The notes: generated from the sequence alone by a model not told the origin. A DNA stretch of 64,000 nt from Pseudoips prasinana (GCA_951640165.1 OX621253.1:33425969-33489968); one strand, 5' to 3'; positions 32,161 to 42,424 are shown, counted from the stretch's first letter. Numbers and translations are program-made.

Positions 32161-32403
32161 TGAGCGAACACTCTTCATAACATGGAATACCTAATGAAAT
32201 TTATTCAGGACTTTGCTATTAACATATACTTATACTTTTCAAGCTCACAATTAACCAGTTAAGTCTACTGTCATATTAAACGTACATTCTGAGAAACTAG
32301 ATTTGAGCGGAAGGCATAGTTCATTCTTGCGGTCAATCTTCTTAAGAACATGTCTGACACTTAGTTAAGTAAAGTAAAGTAAAATACTTTTCATTGTACA
32401 CCA

Positions 32404-32632
32404 TGCTGTGTGGTGACGGCATAGAATATCATCACCCCATCTCATCTCGTGAGGGGCGTAGAAATCGTCCGAGAGAATACATATCAGAGAACGGGTAGCA
32501 GCATTTTTCTGTGAACTATGACCATCAAACTGCGATCGCCAACCCGTCTGCCAAGCGTGGTGATTATGACATATCCCCCCGTTCTTTGGGGAGCCTTTGT
32601 CCAGCAGTGGACATACTTTGGCTGACATAATG
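32404..32632 (+). mobile_element. Family E copy, near full length
   Basis: TGCTGTGTGGTGACGGCATA at the start and GCCTTTGTCCAGCAGTGGAC, then ATACTTTGGCTGACATAATG, at the end. The end is almost the same as the RTE LINE end at 60441-60475. It is preceded by a short LINE-tail-like AGTAAAGTAAAGTAAAATAC. Confidence 0.8.
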
Positions 32633-33000
32633 TGGACTATCGCTTGCCTTTATAGTATAGGTATGTACATATATGTAATTAGGTACAATGGACGCTCTCA
32701 TTACTACCACATTTTTAGATTCCTTCCAGAGGGTGCGCTTGGAAGTGATTTCTTATTTTCCTATCTATATAATGAAAGGCAAAAGATGTTCTAGTCTATC
32801 GTAAATAGCACTCATCGTCCAATTACACGTGTAACACGGCGTTCACGCTCTGGCAACAATACACGTGCCACTGACTTCTCACGTAATGAATATGCTCGCA
32901 CCCCTCTGCACCACGTAGATATATTTATTGGATTGGTGTTAATTTTATTATTGAAAATCATTACAGTTTTAACTAAAATAAATAAATGAAATAAAAAATG

Positions 33001-33227
33001 TTTATTATTCACGTAGACTTTAAAAAAGCGCTTGTAAATAGTCAGAACATGTTTGTAGTTATATATAATTATCATTAAGTACATATATGAAATCGCACGG
33101 ATTGTATGAAATCAAAATAAAATTTATTTTATAATGTTATTTCGCTAGCTTATATTAAGTTACTGTCAAAGAGATCTTTTATAGGTTTAATTATCGAAAT
33201 TTAAAGTTGGTTCTGTCTATATTAAGG
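33001..33227 (+). mobile_element. Family R, copy 3
   Basis: TTATTCACGTAGACTTTAAA, AAAGCGCTTGTAAATAGTCA, and the 3' end GGTTCTGTCTATATTAAGG are all present. Confidence 0.7.
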
Positions 33228-33941
33228 AATAAATTTGGACGCAGCCAAAGAAAGGAAAAGGAAGGCTCCTTTTCCTTTCTTACAAAACTGAACTACTTGT
33301 ACCAAAATTAAGACGGAAAATAAATACAAATATAATTAAGATTATGTACAAGAATAATGATTAACTACTGTGGTTAATATGGGAAGCAAAACAAGATAAT
33401 ACTTTGATTTGAGCAGATTCACGAGTGGATACAGCTCGAGAGAGGAGGAGGAATCAAAGAACATAAAAACTAAATACAAATAATATACAGTCGAATTGAT
33501 AACCACCTTCTTTTGGAATCGGTTATAAAACATAAAAAATGTCATACTAAGTAAACATTTCCTATAGAACATCCGATTTAATCAAAATATACACGGGAAC
33601 ATTTCTAAAGTGTACCCTATGGAATAGTAATAAGTTTTAAAATCTATTCGCAAACAACGACAAATTCGCGTAACTTTATACTAAAAATAAAATTTATTCA
33701 ACAGTTTACCTGTCTGTCTTGTATAAATGTCAACTATCTACTTCTTACGGTTCATGAGATACATCCTGCTGACAGACAGATGGGCGGATAGCAGAGGCAC
33801 AATTATGGGTTCCTAAAAGTCGTACCCAAAGTTAAATATTATTTCGTTAATAGTATACCTTTAATCGTATCTTTTAATGAATTGGTCCAACTTAATGTGT
33901 ACAATGCATCTCAAACCGGTGACATTTTAATGACACTCAAT
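33228..33941. other. No gene; one palindrome and a family H scrap
   Basis: A perfect 14-bp palindrome with a 4-nt loop (33249-33262 and 33267-33280) is present. At 33717-33815 CATGAGATACATCCTGCTGA and CAGACAGATGG resemble the family H 3' region. Otherwise nothing. Confidence 0.5.
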
Positions 33942-34334
33942 TTAACTTTTTCCTGTACATTCTCCACAGAAAAAGCCCCAAAACAAATTACCGTGGAAAG
34001 TTTTATCATTCGCGCCACAGTAGTTCCTAAGTCTTCCGTAGACACACAATTTAAGAATTAAACTCATAAATTCGGGATGTATTTCACAATAATTTATGTT
34101 ATTCCAGATACAGGGAAACTCGGGAATAGGACGCTTTTTAAACTCCAGCTCACGTACATACTTTAAGCGGACCAGGGGAGGTGGGACCACAAGGGAAATT
34201 GAATCTTCTGGGATGGTGTTAACATTTGATTTAGAGCGCAGCTGTGGTTCTATCAAGACGTCGGGCAAAATACTAGGGTCGTAAATCTGGCGTTTTATTG
34301 TATGAAAGCTACCGGCAAGTGATTGTTTGGACAT
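33942..34334 (-). CDS. Hypothetical protein ORF (130 codons), possible exon
   Basis: Starts at a true ATG with an in-frame TAG nine bases upstream and ends in TAA. It overlaps no repeat family in the window and its composition is protein-like: MSKQSLAGSFHTIKRQIYD, then IPEDSISLVVPPPLVRLKYV, FKKRPIPEFPCIWNN and a Cys/Gly-containing end (YCGANDKTF, FFCGECTGKS). I recognise no domain, signal peptide or membrane segment. A weak donor-like GGTAATTTG occurs late in the frame, so the coding part could end earlier in a spliced gene. It may be a first exon, a retrocopy or chance. The family is unknown. Confidence 0.35.
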   Translation of the reverse strand: MSKQSLAGSFHTIKRQIYDPSILPDVLIEPQLRSKSNVNTIPEDSISLVVPPPLVRLKYVRELEFKKRPIPEFPCIWNNINYCEIHPEFMSLILKLCVYGRLRNYCGANDKTFHGNLFWGFFCGECTGKS

Positions 34335-34600
34335 GTTGCGCTATAGTGGCGTGTACCTGCTTCGCTGCTTGTATAACAGACTTATTTTTAGAGACGTTCA
34401 CTTCTTCACCGGACAATTGAGGTGAGGGGCAGCTCAAGCCGTCTAGTAAATAAAACTACAATCTAAGTAACCTGTGCCAGAGTGTACCACCTTTGGGGTT
34501 CGAACCCCGGCCGAATGGGTCAGATTATTAGGTGCATGTTGTGACACTGTTGCTCTATTTTACAGCGAATACGCGGGCCGCTTGTCTGATTGTAGATCGC

Positions 34601-34846
34601 AGCGGCATCCTAGTTGGTAGTGCTCCTGCTTACGAAGCTGGTGGTCCTGGGTTCGAATCCCGGTAAGTGCAAATATTTGTGTGATGAGCACGAATATTTG
34701 TTTCTGAGTCATGGATGTTTTCTATGTATTTAAGTATTTATCTATCTATATAAGTATGTATATCGTCGCCTGGTACCCATAGTACAAGCTTTGCTTAGTT
34801 TGTGGCTAGGATGATCTGTGTGACTTTTTCCCTAGATATATATTAT
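34601..34846 (+). mobile_element. SINE type A, copy 4
   Basis: Head slightly altered (GCGGCATCCTAGTTGGTAGT), B box intact, core and tail present. The tail end is AT-rich rather than clean ATT repeats. Confidence 0.85.
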
Positions 34847-35575
34847 GTCCCTAGATATTTCATCGATACGAATTTATATGATTGCGCAGGTAATCGAAAC
34901 TATGAATCTAGGTTTTTGTAAGGTAATAAGGAACTAAACTTTAATACGAATAAGAATAACTACGAATATCAGAAGATACAAATAAAATATGGCTTATATA
35001 ATTAAGAATGAATTTAACAATTATAGAATTAAAGTAAACTCATTAAATATCTACTAAAACCTAAAGCGGAACGCGCAGAGTGGGGGTCTGCTCCATACAA
35101 GATGGAACAATGATCTTTAGAGAGTCGCTGGAAGCCGCTGTCAAGCTGTCAAGTGTTTGTCAAAGTCATGACAAATGGGCTTAGTTCAAATTATATCTAT
35201 ACTCATGCGAAGCAAAGCGGACCGCTAGTGAACTCATAAATTGCTAAACCACGAGTAGTATTGCGGAACGCAGTAATACTATAAAGTGTGTGGGAGAGAT
35301 TAATGTATCCCTATCATTAATACAATACTCTAACACCTTTCCCACCTGCAACTCGAAACGGACTACCCCATAACCGGTAGCCCCCGCTCGGCGCCCGCCA
35401 CAAATACACCTGCGCTCACAAAAGGCAAGCGAAACCGATGTCATTTTAATATGAATTCGAACCTTCCACCCCACTATTACATTCAGCATTTTATTGTAAC
35501 ATGTGTCCGCGCAGGAAATGTTTTGATATGGTATATTAGCGGCTTGGTAATGGTATCACCAGACACCTAAAAAAA
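34847..35575. other. RTE scrap and a GC-rich islet
   Basis: At 35063-35115, GAACGCGCAGAGTGGGGGTC and CATACAAGATGGAACAATGA match the RTE LINE C-terminal coding area (plus strand). At 35340-35410 a GC-rich block on the minus strand lies between AGCGCAG and GCAG|GTGGGA, which could be splice sites, but the reading frame is not convincing. Confidence 0.4.
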
Positions 35576-36113
35576 ACCGGCCAAGTGCGAGTCGGACGCG
35601 TTCACGAAGGGTTCCGTACCATTATCTATAAAAACGAGCACTAAATTCACGTTTGTTGTTTGGAAGCCCCCTAGAATATTTTTTTTTAGTATTACCGTAG
35701 CCTAGTTGGTAGTGCTCCTGCCTACGAAGCTGGTGGTCCTGGGTTCGAATCCCGGTAAGTGCAAATATTTGTGTGATGAGCACGAATATTTGTTTCTGAG
35801 TCATGGATTATTTTCTATGTATTTAAGTATTTATCTATCTGTATAAGTATGTATATCGTCGCCTGGTACCCATAGTACAAGCTTTGCTTAGTTTGGGGCT
35901 AGGATGATCTGTGTGACATTGTCCCTAAATATTATTAAAATATTATTATTATTATTTGTTGTTATAGCGGCAACAGAAATACATCATCTGTGAAAATTTC
36001 AACTGTCTAACTATCACAGTTCATGAGATACAGCCTGGTGACAGACGGACAGACAGACAGACAGCGAAGTCTTAGTAATAAGGTCCCGTTTTACCCTTTG
36101 GGTATGTAACCCT
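35576..36113 (+). mobile_element. Family H, copy 1, split by a SINE
   Basis: Opens CCGGCCAAGTGCGAGTCGGA and GAAGGGTTCCGTACCATTAT, and after the SINE continues ATTTGTTGTTATAGCGGCAA, then GTGAAAATTTCAACTGTC, CATGAGATACAGCCTGGTGA and AAGGTCCCGTTTTACCCTTT. The two halves (35576-35690, 35957-36113) join at TTAGTATT/ATTTGTTG. Class unassigned; no ORF. Confidence 0.75.
35691..35956 (+). mobile_element. SINE type A, copy 5, nested in family H
   Basis: Complete head, core and tail with a long (ATT)n end. It inserted at a TATT-like site within family H, so it is younger than that repeat. Confidence 0.9.
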
Positions 36114-36444
36114 AATAGTTCAGACAAATCTGGGCCTGAGTTTGGAACGAGGCATTGGAAAAACGCATGGCGAATGTTAGGATATTTACAAGGTCGTTCC
36201 TTGTATATTTCTCAGTTCTAGTTGGGCTGGCTCTCAGATTGACTTGTTGCGGCTAGCTGTCAATTTATCGTCTGACCACGAAACTATAGGGAATAGTTAT
36301 CGAAGATAATTACACCAGTTGTCTGTTTGAATTAAGAAACTAACTATATAAATGCTTTTATGTCAACTGAAACTTACGATTTAGAGTGCTTCCCAAAACA
36401 CAGATGCTAGTCCTTCAACTTACCAGAACAAGAAACCAATTTTT
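36114..36444. other. No recognised feature
   Basis: No supported gene or repeat. Confidence 0.5.
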
Positions 36445-36732
36445 GATTTTTTTTATGCTAGTAGAGTTTAAAAAAGCGCTTGTAAATATTCAGAACATGT
36501 TCATAGTAATATATAACTAATTTATAATTATTTCTAGATACATATAGATATTTGGGTACACGGATTGTAGGAAATAATTTACCATAAGATTTATTTTATA
36601 ACAGTAACGATATTTAACTAACTTAATTTAAGTTATTGTCAAGGATCATGACTGTGTAGTTTTATTATCTAAATTTTAAATTTTAGCAATTTTTTTACTA
36701 CATATTGTCTGAATGGTTCTGTCTATATTAAG
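36445..36732 (+). mobile_element. Family R, copy 4
   Basis: Full-length match: AAAAAAGCGCTTGTAAATAT, TCAGAACATGTTCATAGTAA, TTTCTAGATACATATAGAT, ACTACATATTGTCTGAATGG, TTCTGTCTATATTAAGG. Confidence 0.75.
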
Positions 36733-36928
36733 GTACGAATTAAATGTTAATTCTTGTTTATTTCGGTGTTTGAACCCACATTCTCATGGACACAATCAGA
36801 TCACATGGGCTCATCCAGCTCGGTTATAAGAAACGAGACTACTAAACCAGTGTCAACGAGTCGAGGAGTCAATGAGGTTGACGTTGCCTCACATGTGCAG
36901 TCAAAAAAGTGTTGCTCTATATTATAAA

Positions 36929-37466
36929 AACCGGCCAAGTGCGAGTCGGACTCGCCCATGAAGGGTTCCGCAGCAGCAAGTATTGCAGTTGATTAAATGA
37001 GAGATAAATTGTGGTTTTCGGTTTATGACGCATTAAAAAAAAACTAATTACTAGATCTCGTTCAAACCAATTTTCGTTGTTAGTTTACATGGTAATGTAC
37101 ATCATATATTTCTCATTTTTCCACTTTGGAAGTGTCTCTCGCGCAAACTATTCAGTTTAGAAAAAAATGATATAAGGAACTATATCATTTTTTAAGACCT
37201 ATCCATAGATACCCCACATGTATGGGTACGATGAAAAAAAAATATTTGAGTTTCAGTTCTATGTATGGGGAAACCCCAAAAAATTTGATTTTTGTGTAAT
37301 CTTAATGCGGTTCACAGAATACATCTACGTACCAAGTTTCAACAGTACAGCTCTTATAGTTTCGGAAAAAAGTGGCTGTGACATACGGACGGACAGACAG
37401 ACAGACAGACATGACGAATCTATAAGGGTTCCGTTTTTTGCCATTTGGCTACAGAACCCTAAAAAA
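36929..37466 (+). mobile_element. Family H, long subtype, copy 2
   Basis: Opens AACCGGCCAAGTGCGAGTCG and GAAGGGTTCCG, and closes TATAAGGGTTCCGTTTTTTG, then CCATTTGGCTACAGAACCCT. The ends are partly inverted to each other (AGGGTTCCG / CGGAACCCT). The interior (GAAGTGTCTCTCGCGCAAAC, GATACCCCACATGTATGGGT, ACGGACGGACAGACAGAC) matches 56159-56757 and 57597-58086. The frame at 37218-37535 is not conserved in those copies. Confidence 0.8.
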
Positions 37467-38760
37467 ACCGTACGATTTAGCTCAAGATACAGTACATGTG
37501 ACCCCTGGGTAGCGCTAAACGAAGGCAACACTTAATCGAGGCAGAACATAGCGTACATTGCCAAACCACTTTACGGAATATAGTCCAAGTACTAATGATA
37601 CGGTCAATGTTTTGATCCTGCCTAATGCGATGTGAATAGCCATTGTGCTAGGTTCCGCTATGCTTACCATCAGGTGGGCCACAATAAGTTGGCAGATTTG
37701 GTATTATTAAAAAAGGAAATTGGTGGGATTTCATTTCAAGAAACTAATTTAGTTAATAACAATGCATACACGTTAAATTAAAATTCGGTGTATGTATTAT
37801 GATTACAACATAATATTCTAATTGGGGTGTTTGAGGGTGTGCGTTGGTTACGTTGCATGTTGTATGTGTGTCTATAAAAATAATAATAAGAACAATCCAT
37901 ACATATAAATATATAACATAAATACACAATAAACAAAAAGTAACTAGTTATACACATATAAATATTTAATCTTACAAATGTAACTTTCATTTTATCTCTT
38001 ATAACCTGTAGTTGCTATTCTAAATTGCTACGAGTATGCCTTAGCAATTATGTTATGACACATAATAGGGGCCTGCGTCAATAGTGTTAGGTTGTGGCAT
38101 TGCTAATATTTTGTTTATTTTTTATCGAATGTACCAATTATGTATTATTTTTATCAAATGTATAAAATCACTTTTCTTTGTTAATACTTACTCAATACGG
38201 CTTTGTGAATTCTTGTTAGCATAATAATAAGCTCAAATTAAGTATCCTGTATTTCTCAGATAAATATGGTTTACCATATTTAAAACCTTTTGATAATTAT
38301 GGGCTCTATCAGACACAGCAACCTAGTTCAATGCGTTTGTAGAGTCGAACCTAGTCCTGGGACGCAGTAGTGAAAACCTAATACCAGTGAGACTTTTATT
38401 TTGATCTTTATTACCCAAGTAGTAAGGACAGTATTCTTAGTACCAATGCATTCCCTGTCGTGACATCGACTTTACCTACGCAATATAATACAAGAAAAGT
38501 GTAAGTTAACAAAAATGTAAATCTGTACATAACGGCGGCGTGCGGACGATTTGGGTTGTTACCTAAATCATTTCCGCACTATAGGTGTGTGAGTCACACG
38601 CCGGCTCAACAGGCAAGCGGATTTCAGAAGAACAACTTAGATTTTAACATATTATTAATGTTAAAGCGAAACTTTTTTTTTCGCCTCAATTTTTTTCAGC
38701 CACCTATGAGCATGACCGCATCAGCTGACCGTGTTGCATCTACACTATAACTCATTTGTC
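37467..38760. other. Long AT-rich stretch without genes
   Basis: A Jockey-type LINE tail scrap (TATGCTTACCATCAGGTGGG, then CCACAATAAGTTGGC) is visible near 37658-37700. A small GC-rich patch lies at 38530-38620. Nothing else. Confidence 0.45.
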
Positions 38761-38860
38761 CAAGTTCAAGTTCAATCTTTATTGCAATCATATGTACATA
38801 GGTCTTACATATTAAAAGTTTCAACATGATACCCTGTTAGGGCACGGCAACACTAAATGA
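38761..38860 (-). mobile_element. LINE 3' UTR end
   Basis: On the minus strand: GCCGTGCCCTAACAGGGTAT ... ATTGCAATAAAGATTGAACT followed by TGAACTTGG. AATAAA plus a TTGAAC tandem end is typical of CR1/Jockey LINEs. A hairpin (CCCTAACAGGG) precedes it. Confidence 0.6.
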
Positions 38861-39255
38861 TTACTAACAATTTCCATAAGCTTGCAACTTTCACGTTGGT
38901 ATGTCAAAACATTATAACAATATCTTGTCCAAGTGCTCCACGGTATTTGTCTTTTAATCAGTACATTAATATAAACGTCGCTGTTAACTTGATGATGATG
39001 ATGTACAACTATATAGCTAGTAAATCAAATATATATGTATAGTACAATTGGTGTTTTTGTACATATCAAGTAATATAAGTATGGCTCTGCAAATTTTAGC
39101 CCATACATCAACGCAAGATCTCTTAGCTTTGTAGTAGGTACTGCGTTAATTTACTGTTCTATCTGGCGGACAAGATAGATTTGAAACATGTAGCTATTTG
39201 TAGAAGACCCTTTAAGCTTTTAATATTTTACTATGGTTACATACATAAAATAACT
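38861..39255. other. No recognised feature
   Basis: No supported gene or repeat. Confidence 0.5.
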
Positions 39256-39301
39256 GAATGGCTCGTTGTTCTAGCGGTAACGTGGTCAACGCCTGGTCGC
39301 A

Positions 39302-39624
39302 CAGTGGAACGAATGTATGGGAGCGGTTGGACGTAGACATGTCCGAAAAAAAAGAGTAAAATTATGCCAAACTAATGATGCCATCTTATTCGATTACTTA
39401 ATGCCTTCATAACTTGTGGTGATGAATTTCTTCATAACTCCCATATTTCGGGAGTAATTTGAGAAAATGTGAAATTTTACTATGAAAATGAGTGTATCGA
39501 GCTCTCTCCCTCCTGATTCCGGGCTTGTTTCAAGTAGCGGTCTCTAATATCATAATGCTAATACTAAGAGCTATATTTAATACTAAGACACATAGTGCGC
39601 CAAATGTGCACTTTCTGGGATAAA
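39302..39624 (+). repeat. Left terminal inverted repeat
   Basis: Reads CACAGTGGAACGAATGTATG ... GTGCGCCAAATGTGCACTTT, CTGGGATAAA. It differs from the right arm by few substitutions (for example TATGCCAAACTAATG versus TATGACAAACTAATG). Confidence 0.9.
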
Positions 39625-39946
39625 GAGTGATGTTTATTTTATAACACAATTTTTTTATTTTTTGTTTATTTTGTTGATTAAAACCGTTTTTCTAAAGGTT
39701 TACCTTATTACAATAACATTTCTGAGCAGCCAATTAGAGAAGATATAAGCTAATTAGGATATATAATTAGGGACTTAAGGTTTACATATAAAACTGATGC
39801 ACTAATGATTACTGATAAGAACATTGCTATTATTTAATTACTAAATGGCTCTTAATACACTAATTTAGCATGCATCATTTACTAATTATCACAATAACTA
39901 ATTACCTTGCAATATTTAACAAAGGATACCTGGGATACCTGGATTT

Positions 39947-39986
39947 TATATAAATAGGTCACTATTAGTAACTTTAAAATCAGTGT
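39947..39986 (+). promoter_or_regulatory. Candidate core promoter (TATA and initiator)
   Basis: TATATAAATAGG at 39947-39958 is followed by an arthropod initiator TCAGT at 39980-39984 with the presumed +1 A at 39982, about 33 bases after the TATAAA core. The ATG of the ORF lies 41 bases downstream. Spacing is slightly longer than ideal, and no transcript evidence is available. Confidence 0.45.
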
Positions 39987-40022
39987 TGATTTACACCTCG
40001 TTGTATCCAAGCTAATCTCGCA

Positions 40023-40499
40023 ATGTATTTTCCAAATTTTAATACAAATCTTGATATTCACGTTGCTTTATGCGCACGCGCACATAAAGATTTACGCGAC
40101 TTTAACTATTTGTTCAGTGTTTTAAAAGATAACAGTTGTGTTCAGTTATGTGAAAGTGCTGAAACAAGTTTAAAAGACTGGTGTCGTCGATTTTGCTACC
40201 GCATTTATGCAAAATGGACAAAGTCTGGAAGAAGCACAGATAAGTTTCGGAAGAAACATGAGATTTGGCTACAGGCTGCAATTCAATGGCCGGAATTACA
40301 GAATGAAAATATGGAACCTTCTACAGAAAATATAAGTGACGTCATCGAGCCCATAATTTCTCCTGCTAAATCTGATGCTTCAACTTGTACACATCCTAGT
40401 CCTCGTAAATCTTCAACTTACTTAAAAGTCATACTCTCATCAGTTCTTGTGAATATTTTTGTTAATATATATTTCTGTATATATATAATATATTTATAG
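40023..40499 (+). CDS. Transposon-borne ORF, 158 residues, unknown function
   Basis: ATG start, TAG stop, no introns needed, located centrally between the inverted repeats. Residues 1-45 are mixed. Residues 48-84 are basic and Trp/Cys-rich (KDWCRRFCYRIYAKW, then FRKKHEIWLQAAIQWPE). Residues 88-128 are acidic then Ser/Thr/Pro-rich, and residues 130-158 are a hydrophobic stretch (VILSSVLVNIFVNIYFCIY) that could be a membrane anchor. The FxKKHxxWLxxxIxWP pattern resembles, from memory, N-terminal regions of Transib-type transposases, so this may be a truncated transposase remnant. A repressor or DNA-binding cargo protein is an alternative. No catalytic DDE residues can be assigned. The composition is no more AT-rich than the flanks. 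Confidence 0.6.
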   Translation: MYFPNFNTNLDIHVALCARAHKDLRDFNYLFSVLKDNSCVQLCESAETSLKDWCRRFCYRIYAKWTKSGRSTDKFRKKHEIWLQAAIQWPELQNENMEPSTENISDVIEPIISPAKSDASTCTHPSPRKSSTYLKVILSSVLVNIFVNIYFCIYIIYL

Positions 40500-40579
40500 A
40501 CCTCTTAATAAGTCTGTCTGCGGTTTAAAGTAAATACAAATGGGGAAAAAACGTTTTTTTTTTTTAATTTTCATTTCCT

Positions 40580-40904
40580 TTTATCCCAGAAAGTGCACAT
40601 TTGGCGCACTATGTGTCTTAGTATTAAATATAGCTCTTAGTAATAGCATTACGATATTAGAGACCGCTACTTGAAACAAGCCCGGAATCAGGAGGGAGAG
40701 AGCTCGATACACTCATTTTCATAGTAAAATTTCACATTTTCTCAAATTACTCCCGAAATATGGGAGTTATGAAGAAATTCATCACCACAATTTATGAAGG
40801 CATTAAGTAATCGAATAAGATGGCATCATTAGTTTGTCATAATTTTACTCTTATTTTTCGGACATGTCTACGTCCAACCGCTCCCATACATTCGTTCCAC
40901 TGTG
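40580..40904 (+). repeat. Right terminal inverted repeat
   Basis: Ends TTCGTTCCACTGTG, the reverse complement of the left end. The inner boundary is TTTATCCCAGAAAGTGCAC. Confidence 0.9.
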
Positions 40905-41140
40905 GGTCGGGCCAAAAAGCAAATCCTGGATTTTTCAATAAAGAAAATTTCACAGTATCAGTCCGAAGTCTGGGAGTTGGGAGTTTGCACCCCCGTGCCA
41001 CGTAAAAGTGAGTGTCAGTCCTGAACCTGACGTCTTTCCGGTCGTATCGCTAGTGTTCGAATCAGATTATGAGAGGATAGTGCACACACTTGTGCACTAT
41101 AATATCTCCCACGCAGATGTCTAGTCTCCATAGAGAACGA

Positions 41141-42289
41141 CTGCCGTGTCCGAATTTTACGACATAGAAAATCATGCAATCAGAACTATAGTAAAAATAG
41201 CTCTTACAGAATACGCAGCATGCATTTATTAAGGTAAAGTTATGAACTTGCGTATAAGGAAGGCTACCAGAGCTCTTTAGAGTTGAGAGCCATGTACCAT
41301 TTTACCAGATAGGTACCATGTATGTTGTAAGCATTATTTGTAACAGCTAGCCATCAATTTCGTTTATTACAACCAAAAAAAGATTGTTGGTAATATAAAA
41401 AGTGTAACTTCTGTACTTATTTCCATTTTGACTGAGTCCTGCGATACCCGTGACGTCACCAACCTTAATGGCGTCTGCCGGGAACCATTACACCGCACCC
41501 AAATTGCAATTCAGAACACTAACTACCGCCCAACGACTTTCAACCTTCTTACCTTAACTTAAGAGTCATCTCGTCTAAATTTGTTATGAAATTTTACTTT
41601 CAGAGCACTAGGTACCGTAGGAACGATTTCTAACCTTATTCTTAAGGGTAAAGAATTCATATTCTTTGTTAATATTTATCGCTATTTACTTTCGGATAAC
41701 ACCGTTACAGAGATTTTTCGAGTAATTGTCAGAAAAGAATATAATTTCGCATTATTTTTTGCTTTTATTCAGTTTGCTTTGGGTTTTATGATTTATTGAG
41801 GGAATAAAGGCGTTTGTTGTCTGTTGTACAGTAATAACAATGTACTTAAAGGATCTATAAAAAATAATGGACTGTATTTAAGGTAGAGATAGGGAGAAAA
41901 TAATTTTACTGTGAAACTGTGTGCACAGGCAGTGTATCAGCTAAGCTGAAACAAACTAGGACCACTCACCGAAGTGTGTCACGAACACAGACGAACCATC
42001 TTAAGCTGCTGTCAAACGCCCATAACTCAAACAACGTCTTAGCGTAATGTAGGTAGAAATGGTTCATATTTTGAATTTTGACTTGACAAGTTCATCTAAA
42101 GATATATTTTTCATTATAAGGAAAAGAACTGCATCGATGATGAGTAGGGTCCGTGGTAGCACCAATGCTGTCCTGAGAATGTTAGCGTGCAAGATTGACA
42201 GCCCTTTTATTGTGTACTGGGCAGGTGTGGACCTCCACAGAAATAGAATATAATCCTTGGTAATAATTGTTTAACCTGTTTTGTTTACT
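41141..42289. other. No recognised feature
   Basis: AT-rich. No frame, splice pair or repeat is supported. Confidence 0.5.
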
Positions 42290-42424
42290 AACAAATTACT
42301 AACATTTATTGTATTTATTTCTGTGTACTACTAACAACCCGTACTAATCCTAGTTTCGTAATAAAATTATGGACTATATCTGTCATTGTAAATGTCTGAA
42401 ATAAAGATTGAATAAAATAAATAA
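42290..42424 (+). mobile_element. LINE 3' UTR end
   Basis: AAATGTCTGAAATAAAGATT followed by GAATAAAATAAATAAAA: a polyadenylation signal and tandem tail as in Jockey-group LINEs. A second, reversed LINE tail (TTTATTGTACACACTCAAAC, minus) lies at about 42535-42600. Confidence 0.5.

Larger units (their letters stand above)
39302..40904 (+). mobile_element. Transib-like DNA transposon with cargo ORF
   Basis: A 1603-bp element with terminal inverted repeats of about 323 bp (39302-39624, 40580-40904) that start CACAGTGGAACGAATG and are nearly identical. It is flanked by a 5-bp target duplication GGTCG (39297-39301, 40905-40909). A CACAGTG heptamer end and a GC-rich 5-bp duplication are diagnostic features of the Transib superfamily, whose transposase is related to RAG1, and CACAGTG is also the recombination-signal heptamer of V(D)J recombination. 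The 955-bp centre has no room for a full Transib transposase (about 500-700 residues), so the element depends on one elsewhere. It carries a single intact ORF. Arm identity suggests recent activity. Confidence 0.8.
39256..41140 (-). mobile_element. Family G, copy 3, split by a Transib-like transposon
   Basis: Right part 40905-41140 (minus) carries GGCCCGACC, GGAAAGACGTCAGGTTCAGG and GCGTGGGAGATATTATAGTG. Left part 39256-39301 supplies the 3' end, which in plus orientation looks like a tRNA-like head (GTTGTTCTAGCGGTAACGTG). Removing the transposon and one GGTCG joins them as CCTGGTCGGGCC, the reverse of CGGCCCGACCC seen in copy 4 at 43694. Confidence 0.65.

Noticed and set aside
34372..34421. 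30-nt plus-strand micro-exon (TATTTTTAG ... TTGAG|GTGAGG)
   Set aside because: Both sites are plausible, but the exon is too short and has no conservation or frame evidence within the window.
35340..35410. 64-nt minus-strand exon between AGCGCAG and GCAG|GTGGGA
   Set aside because: The splice sites are weak and I suspect the surrounding sequence is a dispersed moth repeat, so it is only mentioned as a GC-rich islet.
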